Source of the DNA: JAIEPW01 sp964471915
Lineage (GTDB): Bacteria > Acidobacteriota > Terriglobia > Bryobacterales > Bryobacteraceae
Reading direction: 5' to 3'
Length of the DNA: 64,000 bases
Assembly (NCBI GenBank): GCA_964471915.1
Contig: CAYYID010000001.1
Span: 124,001-188,000, forward strand
Below are positions 15,428-22,762 of this stretch, piece after piece; position 1 is the stretch's first letter, and each line of letters begins with the position of its first letter. The notes under the pieces were generated by a model, which had not been told where the DNA came from, searched no databases, and saw only the letters and a list, made by a program, of their open reading frames with translations. Position numbers and translations under genes: made by a program.

Positions 15428-17766
15428 GGTTTGAAGCTCCCGTTCCCCGCTTGTAAGTTGTAAGGCGCCAGGAAGGCGCACAGCCTGCCCAGCGCATCGT
15501 ACTGATGCGATACCTGCACCCAGCGGACCCGGGACTCCTCTCCCTTGCCCGCAAAGAACCCGATGCCGCCGGTGCGCAAACGGGCATCTGACCAGAAATC
15601 GACCAAAGTGCCCTGAACCGTTACAGCGAAATTGTCATCCCGGACATCCACCCGCACCCGGTAGAGCGTGTCGCGGCGGACGGTGATGGGCAGGATGGTG
15701 GTTTTGGCCTCTTCCGCTTTGCCCCCGATCACGGCGTAGCGCACCAGTGCGATGGTGGGCAGCGGGCCCGCGCGCACCACGGTCAGCTTCACGGCCTGGT
15801 AGTTATCGAGGTCGGCGGCGCGGAACACGAAGCCCAGCGCCTTCTGGTCCACCATGCCGAGAAACTCGCTGGAGTAGTTCTGCAGGCCCAGCGTGGGCTT
15901 GAAGATGGCCAGCGGCCCGGGATGGACGAAGCCCGCCGCGTCGTAGGCCCACTCGGTGGTGAGGTCCCCGCGGCTGTCCCATTGGTCGAGCCCGGCGCGG
16001 AAGTCCTCGGAGTATTCGATGCCGGCCCGGCTGGAGATGTTCTGCTGCACGGCGCCCCACTGCGTCTGAATGGTCCGCTTGAGTTCCAGGTCCCCCGGAG
16101 CAGCCACGGCGACTTTCGGCAGCGACGGCTTGATGGCGAGCAGCAGCAGCAGGGGCAGCGACAGCGTCATCATCTTCAGATCGCGCGGCGCGTTGGTCCA
16201 GAAGCCCGCCAGCGACATGCCGGCCAGACGGCCGCCGCGGTCGCCCGTCTCGGTGTGGATCGAAAGCAGCGGCTTGGCCGCCGGACGGGAACGTCCGGCG
16301 ACGGGGATTCCGGCGCGGGGCTCGAGTTGCACTTCCACCGGCTCCACGCGCAGCCGCGGACGGAGCCCCGGCAGCGGGAAGGGCTGCATGGCCAGTTCGA
16401 CGCGGAGCACCGGGCGAGCGCCCTGCATATGCGCGTGCGTCTGGATACGAATCCAGCCGGGCGTGGCCGGCACCGGGATGTCGCGGTGGTCCGGGCGTCC
16501 GGTGGGGCGCAACGGTGGCGCCTTCGGCGACGGGATGTACGGATTCCGCACCGTGAATCCCGGGCGGAGGGCGGAGGCCGCGGGGGCCGCCACCGCGGGC
16601 ATCACCGCGCGGACGGGACGCATCACGAAACCCGGCAGGGTCAGGTGGGTGACCGGCGTCCGGGCGGTGTTCCAAGCGCGGGCCGCGGGCAGCGCGATCC
16701 GGGTGCCGGCTCCGGCGGGACTCAACCAGCGGCGGGACTGGCGGACCGGATATTCCACGGCGCCCGGGGCGGGTACGAGGACGGTCAAATCAGCGGTCCG
16801 GCGGGAAGCCCCGGGGCAGGCCTGGAGGACATTCGTGACGGGACCCGTGAAGGTCCAGCCGCCAGCCACCGGCGCGGCGTTGAGTGACGGGCGCCAGACC
16901 GAAGGCGCCGGCGATGCGGGGTCCTGCCCTCCGCCGGGAACGGCGCGCCCGGAGACTCCGGTTCCCGGCGCAAGCGCTGCCAGGTCGGTCCGCGGCGGCA
17001 CCAGATCCATCCAATCCCATTCGACCGACACCACACGGGCCCGCAGGCTGAACCAACTGGGCCGGTCAGACGGTTCGGCGGTTTCGAAGCGCGCAAACGG
17101 CGTCCGGTCGCCGGCGAGCGGCGGCAGTGTCCAGCGGGACGGAGCCAGCCGCCCGTTCCAGCCCCATTCGCGGCGCGCAGGCGTGGGCGGCAGCGGCAGA
17201 TCCAGGTACTCGAGCGCCAGCGGGGCCGGCTCGGCGTGCCGCGGCCGCGCCCCGGAGGGTTCCGGCAGTTGGAAGTAGCGAACCGGACCGGCCTGACCGG
17301 GGCCGCAGGCCGGACGCGCCGAAAGCAACGGCTCGAAGATCTCGACGCTCAACGTCAGCGGTAGCGGTTCGATCTGCGCTTCGCGGATCTCGAGGTTCCG
17401 CCGCAGCGCCCAGTAGAGGTGGTAGCGCTCGATGTGGGCGGTGAGTAATTGCCGCTCCGCGACATCGCAAGGCCGGGCGAAGCCGGAGGGCTCCCAGGGC
17501 GGCGGCTCGGCGGGCGGCGGGCTCGTGGTTCGGCCCGCGGCGACGGTTTCGGCTACCCGTTCGGGAACCAGTTCCGGAAGCGGAGCCGTGGCCGCCGCCA
17601 GGTTCGTCAACGAGGCCGCGCTCAGCCGCTCCAGCGCAAGTTGCTGCTGGTTCGCAAGATAAGCCTTGCGGTGGGCAGCAGTACAGAACTGCCCGTCCCG
17701 CAGCTTGCGAATCAGCGGCAAGCGGCTTCCGCAGTGGAGGCAGCGGTTCTCCTCGGACCGGGGCAT
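15424..17766 (-). CDS. Zinc-ribbon / Pro-rich / concanavalin-like domain membrane protein
   Basis: 780 residues. The N-terminus is a small zinc ribbon or FCS-like finger (Cys9, Cys12, Cys28, His32). About 480 Pro/Ala/Arg-rich residues of low predicted order follow, then one membrane segment (about 530-548). The C-terminal ~200 residues are beta-rich with G-F-V-F-R-A-A-D-L-D-N-Y and F-W-S-D-A-R-L-R-T-G-G-I-G-F-F, a pattern of concanavalin/LamG-like or 3-keto-disaccharide hydrolase-like folds. That places the zinc ribbon inside and the lectin-like domain outside the membrane. I do not know a named family with this order. First gene of a three-gene operon. Confidence 0.75.
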   Translation of the reverse strand: MPRSEENRCLHCGSRLPLIRKLRDGQFCTAAHRKAYLANQQQLALERLSAASLTNLAAATAPLPELVPERVAETVAAGRTTSPPPAEPPPWEPSGFARPCDVAERQLLTAHIERYHLYWALRRNLEIREAQIEPLPLTLSVEIFEPLLSARPACGPGQAGPVRYFQLPEPSGARPRHAEPAPLALEYLDLPLPPTPARREWGWNGRLAPSRWTLPPLAGDRTPFARFETAEPSDRPSWFSLRARVVSVEWDWMDLVPPRTDLAALAPGTGVSGRAVPGGGQDPASPAPSVWRPSLNAAPVAGGWTFTGPVTNVLQACPGASRRTADLTVLVPAPGAVEYPVRQSRRWLSPAGAGTRIALPAARAWNTARTPVTHLTLPGFVMRPVRAVMPAVAAPAASALRPGFTVRNPYIPSPKAPPLRPTGRPDHRDIPVPATPGWIRIQTHAHMQGARPVLRVELAMQPFPLPGLRPRLRVEPVEVQLEPRAGIPVAGRSRPAAKPLLSIHTETGDRGGRLAGMSLAGFWTNAPRDLKMMTLSLPLLLLLAIKPSLPKVAVAAPGDLELKRTIQTQWGAVQQNISSRAGIEYSEDFRAGLDQWDSRGDLTTEWAYDAAGFVHPGPLAIFKPTLGLQNYSSEFLGMVDQKALGFVFRAADLDNYQAVKLTVVRAGPLPTIALVRYAVIGGKAEEAKTTILPITVRRDTLYRVRVDVRDDNFAVTVQGTLVDFWSDARLRTGGIGFFAGKGEESRVRWVQVSHQYDALGRLCAFLAPYNLQAGNGSFKP

Positions 17767-17896
17767 GACGTCTTTATCGTACGGTCGCGCCCGGAGAAAT
17801 ACTACGCAGCAAAGCCCTTAGCCTGCTCTCGGGTGTCTGGGGACCTGAGATTCGCCCTAGGGGTTCCGGCCTAGACTAGGGGTCCCGGAAACGAAT

Positions 17897-17923
17897 GCGG
17901 CCTCCGGCAGTGCCGGAGGCCGC
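17897..17923 (-). terminator. Strong hairpin after carD, probable terminator
   Basis: A 13-bp perfect inverted repeat (17897-17909 with 17911-17923) centred on one base, read on the minus strand 22 bp beyond the carD stop and followed by ATTCGTTT. The short T-run makes it a modest intrinsic terminator; the similar hairpin at 62621-62643 also ends in a TTCGTTT run. Confidence 0.6.
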
Positions 17924-17944
17924 TCGAAAAAAGGAGGGGAAACG

Positions 17945-18454
17945 TTACATCGCCGCGGGCAGCGGCAAGGAGGACTTCGAGAGCGACTTGGCCAGCAGAT
18001 CCTCGGCGTCGGGCTCGCGGATTCCCCGGACCACCGACAGTTCCGCGATCAGCATCTGGCGGGCGCGGTCCAGCATCTTCTTCTCGCGGAAGGAGAGCGG
18101 CTTGTCACACTGCAGGATCACCAGCATTTTGAACACCTGGGCGATGTCCAGCAGGCTGCCGGTCCGCATCTTGTCCGAATTCTCTTTGAAACGGTTCTTC
18201 CAGTCCGCCGGGCACTTGAAGCGCCCCTCGGCCAGGAAACTCAGTACGCGGTTGATTTCCGCCTGCTTCGTCACGGGGCGGAGCCCGAGGTCCTGGACGT
18301 GGGAGAACGGCACCATCACGGTGAGGCTGCTGTAACTCAAGCGCAACAAGTAGAAGCGCTCGAATTGGGCACCGAAGTTCTTGGTGCTGATGTTCTCGAT
18401 GGTGGCCACCCCATGATTGGGGTAGACCACTTTCTCGCCGACACGGAACAGCAT
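17945..18454 (-). CDS. carD: CarD/CdnL-family transcription regulator
   Basis: 169 residues. The N-terminal RNA-polymerase-interacting domain opens with F-R-V-G-E-K-V-V-Y-P-N-H-G-V-A and a Tudor-like beta fold. The C-terminal helical DNA-binding part (about 70-165) carries W-K-N-R-F-K-E-N and a Lys/Leu-rich helix. CarD/CdnL proteins bind the polymerase beta subunit and stabilise open promoter complexes, mainly at rRNA and housekeeping promoters. ATG at 18454 was chosen because M-L-F-R-V-G-E matches the family start; an upstream ATG (18478) adds 8 residues. The intergenic region upstream is unusually rich in GGTGTAAC boxes. Confidence 0.9.
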   Translation of the reverse strand: MLFRVGEKVVYPNHGVATIENISTKNFGAQFERFYLLRLSYSSLTVMVPFSHVQDLGLRPVTKQAEINRVLSFLAEGRFKCPADWKNRFKENSDKMRTGSLLDIAQVFKMLVILQCDKPLSFREKKMLDRARQMLIAELSVVRGIREPDAEDLLAKSLSKSSLPLPAAM

Positions 18455-18490
18455 CGCGGGAGTCCTTTCCAAGGCCAAGGTTTGGAATCA

Positions 18491-18666
18491 GTTACACCGA
18501 GCGAAGGTCAATGTTAAGCGGGGCTTGGGAGGCTGTCAACAGGCAACTTGGCGTCAACCACATCGGGGAGGTGTAACACGAGTGGGGCGGATGACGCAGA
18601 ATCAACGCCTTGCGCACATGAGCGGGAATCCGGTTACAATTTTTTACACCGCGCACGGGTGTAACC
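18491..18666. promoter_or_regulatory. Cluster of GGTGTAAC boxes upstream of carD
   Basis: Within 176 bp the octamer GGTGTAAC occurs at 18570-18577 and 18658-18665 (plus strand) and at 18491-18498 (minus strand). A partial copy TTACACC at 18644-18650 pairs with 18658-18664 to form a 7-bp inverted repeat with a 7-bp spacer, and a weaker GTTACAA lies at 18633-18639. A further near match (AGTGTAAC) sits at 19368-19375 at the nitroreductase start. This density in GC-rich DNA suggests binding sites for a repressor or activator; the protein is unknown. Confidence 0.5.
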
Positions 18667-18698
18667 TTGCATCCGTGGCTGACGACATCGTCCGCAAT

Positions 18699-19361
18699 TT
18701 ATAGAACCGACAGTACTTCCGATAGCGGTTTCTTACCGATCGCAGGTACACGGCAGCCGGTTGCGGGGTACCCCACAGGGACTAGGAGAAAAGGGCGTTC
18801 GTTCGCCGGACGGCCCAGAATCCGGCCGAGGAAACCCATGGGACTGGGGGTGTGGGTCAGGGTTGCCAGTCCGGCGAGGTGCAACGCGGTCAGCAGGAAG
18901 CCGGAGGCGATGCCGACCGACTCCTGGACGTAATAGTGCTTGATCTTGCGGTCGCCCTCCAGGCCGTAATCGACTCGAAACACGACGATGAGCCACGGGG
19001 CGATTTCGAGGAACTCCTTGTGCCAGTCGGTGCCGAGGGGCGCCAGCGCCTGCAGCCATTCGTCGGGCATGCGGTGCTCGTAGCTTTCTTTTTCTTCAGC
19101 CTCGGCGGCAAGACGGATCTCGCGCTTCAGGGCGGGGTCCTGCACCACGACGAAGCGCCAGGGCTGCTGGTTGGCGCCGCTGGGAGCGGTGGCGGCGGCG
19201 CGGATGGCGTTCTCGATCAGCTCGAACGGAACGGGCTCCGCCGAGAACTCGCGGACGGTGCGGCGGGTGCGGATGGTAGCGAGGAACTCCGCCGAGCGGG
19301 CGCGCTGTTCGGCGGGGGTGAGGCGCGGGAAGTCGAGCGGCAGGAACGGGTAGGGGCTCAC
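18699..19361 (-). CDS. Nitroreductase-family flavoprotein
   Basis: 220 residues from a probable GTG start at 19361. FMN-binding features of the nitroreductase fold are visible: R-R-T-V-R-E-F near residue 32, P-S-G-A-N-Q-Q-P-W (about 58-66) and the C-terminal V-P-V-G-Y-P-A. The closest type by pattern is the iodotyrosine-deiodinase-like/BluB-like branch. It would use NAD(P)H to reduce nitro compounds, quinones or related substrates. An alternative longer N-terminus would run into the PD40 gene. Direct neighbours give no pathway context. Confidence 0.85.
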   Translation of the reverse strand: MSPYPFLPLDFPRLTPAEQRARSAEFLATIRTRRTVREFSAEPVPFELIENAIRAAATAPSGANQQPWRFVVVQDPALKREIRLAAEAEEKESYEHRMPDEWLQALAPLGTDWHKEFLEIAPWLIVVFRVDYGLEGDRKIKHYYVQESVGIASGFLLTALHLAGLATLTHTPSPMGFLGRILGRPANERPFLLVPVGYPATGCRVPAIGKKPLSEVLSVL

Positions 19362-19378
19362 GGGGGTAGTGTAACCCG

Positions 19379-20197
19379 TCACCGGCGGTAGCCGCGAAGC
19401 GCGGGGATTTCCGCGACCGGGATGGAGTAGATGTCGCCGGGCGGGCGGCCAGTGGTCCATTGGGGGACGATGCCGGGGCGCTCGGAAGTGAAGTAAAGGG
19501 TTTTGCCGTCGGGCGAGAGGCCGGGCGCGAAGTCGGCGTGGGGCGAGTTCACGCGCTCGCCGAGGTTCCGGGGTTCGGACCAGCCGCCGGGCTGGCGGAA
19601 GGTGACCCAGAGGTCCGCCGCGCCGAAGCCGCCGGGGCGGGTGGAGACGAAGATGAGAAACCGGCCGCGCGGATCGATCAGAGGGTTGGAAGCGTCACCG
19701 CCGGGGATGTTCTGCAGCTCGATCTGGCCGGCGGGGGTGGCGCGGAAAATGCCCCGGCCGGCATCCCGGTCCGACCGGAAGTAGAGGTCGCCCGCGCGGG
19801 TCGCCGAGACGAAGACCTCGGTTTGGGGCGAGTTCACTGGCGGATCGAGGCGGCGGGGCGAGGTCCACTGCGCTCCGGCGCGCGTGAGGAACCAGAGGTC
19901 GAGCTGGCCGCCGGGACCATCGGCGCAGTAATACAGGCGGCGGCCGTCCGGGGCGACGAAGGGATCGATGTCGCGGGTGCCGGAGAAGGCCGCTTTGGCG
20001 GCCGGGGTCCAGCGGCCATTGCGGAGGTGCGATTCGAAGATCTCGATGACAGTGCGGTCGGCGTTGGTGCGGTTGAAGTAGACGGTTTTGCCGTCGGGCG
20101 TGAAGGTGGTTCCGAACTCCGGGGCCGAAGAGGAGATGTTGCCGGGGGCGAAGATTTGCTGGGCGAGGGAAAGGGCAAGCAGCGCGGGGAGGATCAC
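19379..20197 (-). CDS. Exported PD40/TolB-like beta-propeller protein
   Basis: 272 residues with a short signal peptide (about 1-13) and four to five repeats of the PD40 type (F-T-P-D-G-K-T-V-Y-F, V-A-P-D-G-R-R-L-Y-Y, I-D-P-R-G-R-F-L-I-F, L-S-P-D-G-K-T-L-Y-F). Such repeats form a partial TolB-like beta propeller. It probably acts in the periplasm as a binding or assembly protein. It ends 17 bp before the nitroreductase start and may be co-transcribed with it. Confidence 0.8.
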   Translation of the reverse strand: MILPALLALSLAQQIFAPGNISSSAPEFGTTFTPDGKTVYFNRTNADRTVIEIFESHLRNGRWTPAAKAAFSGTRDIDPFVAPDGRRLYYCADGPGGQLDLWFLTRAGAQWTSPRRLDPPVNSPQTEVFVSATRAGDLYFRSDRDAGRGIFRATPAGQIELQNIPGGDASNPLIDPRGRFLIFVSTRPGGFGAADLWVTFRQPGGWSEPRNLGERVNSPHADFAPGLSPDGKTLYFTSERPGIVPQWTTGRPPGDIYSIPVAEIPALRGYRR

Positions 20198-20227
20198 CTG
20201 GGGAGAGACGCGGGCGGGAGGGGAAGG

Positions 20228-20704
20228 TCACCGCGTTGCGGGGCCAGACCGTGGCAGGAATGCGTCCAGGAGTGCGGTTTCGAAGGCGCCAACCCGCTGG
20301 AATGCCGGATCGTTGGTGAGAAGGCCGGTCGCTCCTTGGCGCGCTGCCGTGGCGGCGAGAATCGCGTCCGGGGTCCGGAGGCGATGGTCCGCGCGGAAAC
20401 GAGCGGCGAGGTCCGCGATGGCGAGGTCCGGCGGAACCCAGAGGAGATTCGCGTGGAAGCACAGCGCGGCGTAGTATTCGTCGACGCCCTCGTCGCCCTC
20501 CTCCGCGTAAGGCGCGACCAGCAGCTCGGTCATGGTGAGAGTCGACGTGATGCCGAGGTGGCCCGGCCGCTCCACCCAGGCGAAGATGTCCTGAGTGAGG
20601 ACCGAGTAGCGCGGATGGGCATCGAGCTGGTAGATGAAGACGCTGGTATCGAGCGCGAGCACCTGATGGCGCGCAAGAAAGTTGTTCAGGCGGGCGTTTC
20701 CCAA
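20228..20704 (-). CDS. vapC: PIN-domain toxin (VapC-like)
   Basis: 158 residues with the PIN RNase pattern: Asp19 (L-A-L-D-T-S-V-F), Glu60 (T-E-L-L), Asp113 (R-T-P-D-A-I-L-A) and a final acidic residue in L-L-T-N-D. Such toxins cut RNA using Mg2+. Start is TTG at 20704, inside the end of the AbrB-type gene (19-bp overlap), so expression is coupled to the antitoxin. No other Met precedes the first catalytic Asp. Confidence 0.85.
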   Translation of the reverse strand: MGNARLNNFLARHQVLALDTSVFIYQLDAHPRYSVLTQDIFAWVERPGHLGITSTLTMTELLVAPYAEEGDEGVDEYYAALCFHANLLWVPPDLAIADLAARFRADHRLRTPDAILAATAARQGATGLLTNDPAFQRVGAFETALLDAFLPRSGPATR

Positions 20705-20916
20705 CTGGAGCGCTCTTCCTCGAGGTATTTCTTGCGATAGGGTTTCTTGTGCAAGCCGTAGAGGGCGTTAGCCAGGGACTGCGCCTTGCGGACCACGAGG
20801 AAGCGCCCGCTCCGCACGACGAAGGTGAGCCGGTCGCCGGGTTGCAGGCCCAGCGCTTCCCGGGCTTCGCGGGGGACCACGACCTGGTGCTTCGCGGACA
20901 GTTTCGCTTCGGCCAT
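20686..20916 (-). CDS. vapB: AbrB/SpoVT-type antitoxin (VapB-like)
   Basis: 76 residues. The N-terminal ~45 residues are a swapped-hairpin AbrB domain (K-H-Q-V-V-V-P-R-E-A-R-E-A-L-G, then P-G-D-R-L-T-F-V). The Lys/Arg/Tyr-rich tail (about 50-70) is the likely toxin-neutralising part. It should bind its own promoter and block the downstream PIN toxin. Standard order, antitoxin first. Confidence 0.85.
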   Translation of the reverse strand: MAEAKLSAKHQVVVPREAREALGLQPGDRLTFVVRSGRFLVVRKAQSLANALYGLHKKPYRKKYLEEERSSWETPA

Positions 20917-20938
20917 CTGGTCCCAGGATACGCCGCCG

Positions 20939-20963
20939 CTTTACTTTTCAGCAAGAGGTAAAG
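20939..20963. promoter_or_regulatory. Possible antitoxin operator
   Basis: Inverted repeat CTTTAC (20939-20944) / GTAAAG (20958-20963) with a 13-bp spacer, 23-47 bp upstream of the antitoxin ATG, in a locally AT-rich divergent intergenic region. Position fits autoregulation by the AbrB-type antitoxin; the repeat is short and could be chance. Confidence 0.35.
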
Positions 20964-21001
20964 GACCCCGTGTTGGCACTCCGGGTGCAAGAGAGTAAGA
21001 C

Positions 21002-22672
21002 ATGCAACGCCTGCTGTTTGCGCTGTCGTTCGTGGCGTTGGGATTACGGGGCCAGTTCAGCGGCCTGGCGACTCCGGCGGACGGATCGAAGGTGTACTTC
21101 GCCTCGCCCCTGCGGCTGAAAGGGACAGGGCAACCGGCGCACGGGAAGCTGTTCGTCGCCGACACGACCGGGGTGCGGCTGGTGCGGTCCCGGGAACGGG
21201 TGGAGCCGGCGCCGTTCAACCCGATCGGGGGATGGGGGCTGACCAATGCGCATTCCTACCGGTCGGCCGAGGTAAGTAGCGACGGCCGGGTGGTGGCGGC
21301 GGACCTGTTGCGCGTCTGCCTCGGCGGGTGCCGCGCGGCAATCAACCGCCAGGCGAATTCCGTGCTGGGCGCAAGTCCGGCCCAGGACGCGGACCGCGAG
21401 GGCAGCCTGCAGCTTTCCCGCAACGGACGCTACGCCCTGCGGAGCTTCGGGTTTTATCCGCTCAGCACAGGGCTGAGCGTGATCGACCTCCAGACCGGCG
21501 CGCAGCGGAGTATTCCGGCCTTGACTGAGCGACTGGCGCCACCGCCGGGGCGGGCGATCGCGGACGACGGGAGCGTGTTGTTGGCCTCCGAGGATCGAAT
21601 TGCTCTGGTACGGCCGGACAACTCGATAGTGGAACACGCGCCGGGCGGGTTTGAGTCTCTGGCGCTTGCGCATCTGGTGGCAGCGGCGGACACGGCCGTT
21701 TACACGATCCGCAACGAGGGGTGGGACGGTTTCCTCGTCCGGCATATCGACTTGCGGACCGGCCGTCGGCAAACCCTGGTTGAACTGGCCGATTCGGATC
21801 AGGTCAACGTCAGCGACGACGGCCGGCTGGTTCTCTATCTGGCGGGCAATCCGCGGAAGCAAGCGATGCTTCTGGAGCCGGGCCGCGGGACGCGGCAATT
21901 GACGGCGGAGCCGCGGGGCGTGCAGACCGCGATCCTTTCCGGCGATGGCCGCGTCGTTTACGCGGTGACGGGCGGCGGACGCCTGGTGCGGATCGACGCG
22001 GCCAGCGGCGCCGAGACCGAGATCATCGGGCCCACCACGGACCTGACGGAATGGACGGTGCAGGGCTGGCCTGGCGATCTGGTGACGCTCAACGGCGTGA
22101 ACCTGCAGAACGAAACGCGCGAGAACACCCCGCCGCTGCCGCCGTATGCCGGGGACCTGACGATGTGGCTCGGGGGACGCAAGGTCCCGGTGCTGCGCGT
22201 GACGCCGGAGTCCGTAACGTTCCAGATCCCGTGGGACACCCCTTACACGAGCAGCGACTTCCCGGCGCTCGCCACGGCCGAACGCACCGCACCGTCGCTC
22301 TTCGAACCCCCGCTCGGCAGCGTCTGGGTGCGTCCGCCGTACGCGTCCTTCGCGGGCGGGGTGATCGGGTCCTTCGCCAACCCGAAAGCCGCGGCGCGGA
22401 CGGGCGACATCGTTCACTTCTTCATGGTGGGACTGGGGCCGACCAGCCCTCCGGCGGTGACGGGGGACGTGGCGCCGCGGACCGAGCCGCTGGCGCGGCT
22501 GTCGCCGCCGATTCAGTGCTCGCCGGAGGTGGAGGTCCTGTACGCCGGCCTGGCGCCGGGCTTTTATTCGCTCTATCAGGTGGACGTGCGGATCCTGGCG
22601 CCCTACGCGGGCCGGCCGGCGCTGGACGTCAACTGCGCGGGAGCCTGGACCAAGGTCGCCGTGGAACCGTAG
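21002..22672 (+). CDS. Exported beta-propeller protein with Solibacter-type (TIGR03437) C-terminal domain
   Basis: 556 residues: signal peptide (1-17), a propeller-like region with S-D-D-G-R-L-V-L-Y and S-G-D-G-R-V-V-Y-A repeats (about 60-340), then a C-terminal domain (about 350-550) with G-D-I-V-H-F-F-M-V-G-L-G and V-L-Y-A-G-L-A-P-G-F-Y-S-L-Y-Q-V-D, the hallmark of the domain expanded in Solibacter. That domain is thought to act at the cell surface; its function is not known. The gene ends 90 bp before the first permease, separated by a 12-bp tandem repeat. Confidence 0.8.
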   Translation: MQRLLFALSFVALGLRGQFSGLATPADGSKVYFASPLRLKGTGQPAHGKLFVADTTGVRLVRSRERVEPAPFNPIGGWGLTNAHSYRSAEVSSDGRVVAADLLRVCLGGCRAAINRQANSVLGASPAQDADREGSLQLSRNGRYALRSFGFYPLSTGLSVIDLQTGAQRSIPALTERLAPPPGRAIADDGSVLLASEDRIALVRPDNSIVEHAPGGFESLALAHLVAAADTAVYTIRNEGWDGFLVRHIDLRTGRRQTLVELADSDQVNVSDDGRLVLYLAGNPRKQAMLLEPGRGTRQLTAEPRGVQTAILSGDGRVVYAVTGGGRLVRIDAASGAETEIIGPTTDLTEWTVQGWPGDLVTLNGVNLQNETRENTPPLPPYAGDLTMWLGGRKVPVLRVTPESVTFQIPWDTPYTSSDFPALATAERTAPSLFEPPLGSVWVRPPYASFAGGVIGSFANPKAAARTGDIVHFFMVGLGPTSPPAVTGDVAPRTEPLARLSPPIQCSPEVEVLYAGLAPGFYSLYQVDVRILAPYAGRPALDVNCAGAWTKVAVEP

Positions 22673-22675
22673 GAC

Positions 22676-22723
22676 ACTCGAGTAAGAACTCGAGTAAGGA
22701 CTCGAGTAAGAACTCGCGTAAGA
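22676..22723. repeat. Four tandem copies of a 12-bp unit
   Basis: Unit ACTCGAGTAAGA, repeated at 22676, 22688, 22700 and 22712; copy 2 ends in G, copy 4 has ACTCGCG. It starts 3 bp after a stop codon and ends 39 bp before the permease ATG. Each full copy includes the palindrome ACTCGAGT. Confidence 0.9.
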
Positions 22724-22762
22724 AAACGTCAGGGCCAGCGTCTCCCGGGGAGAGGTGCCTGC

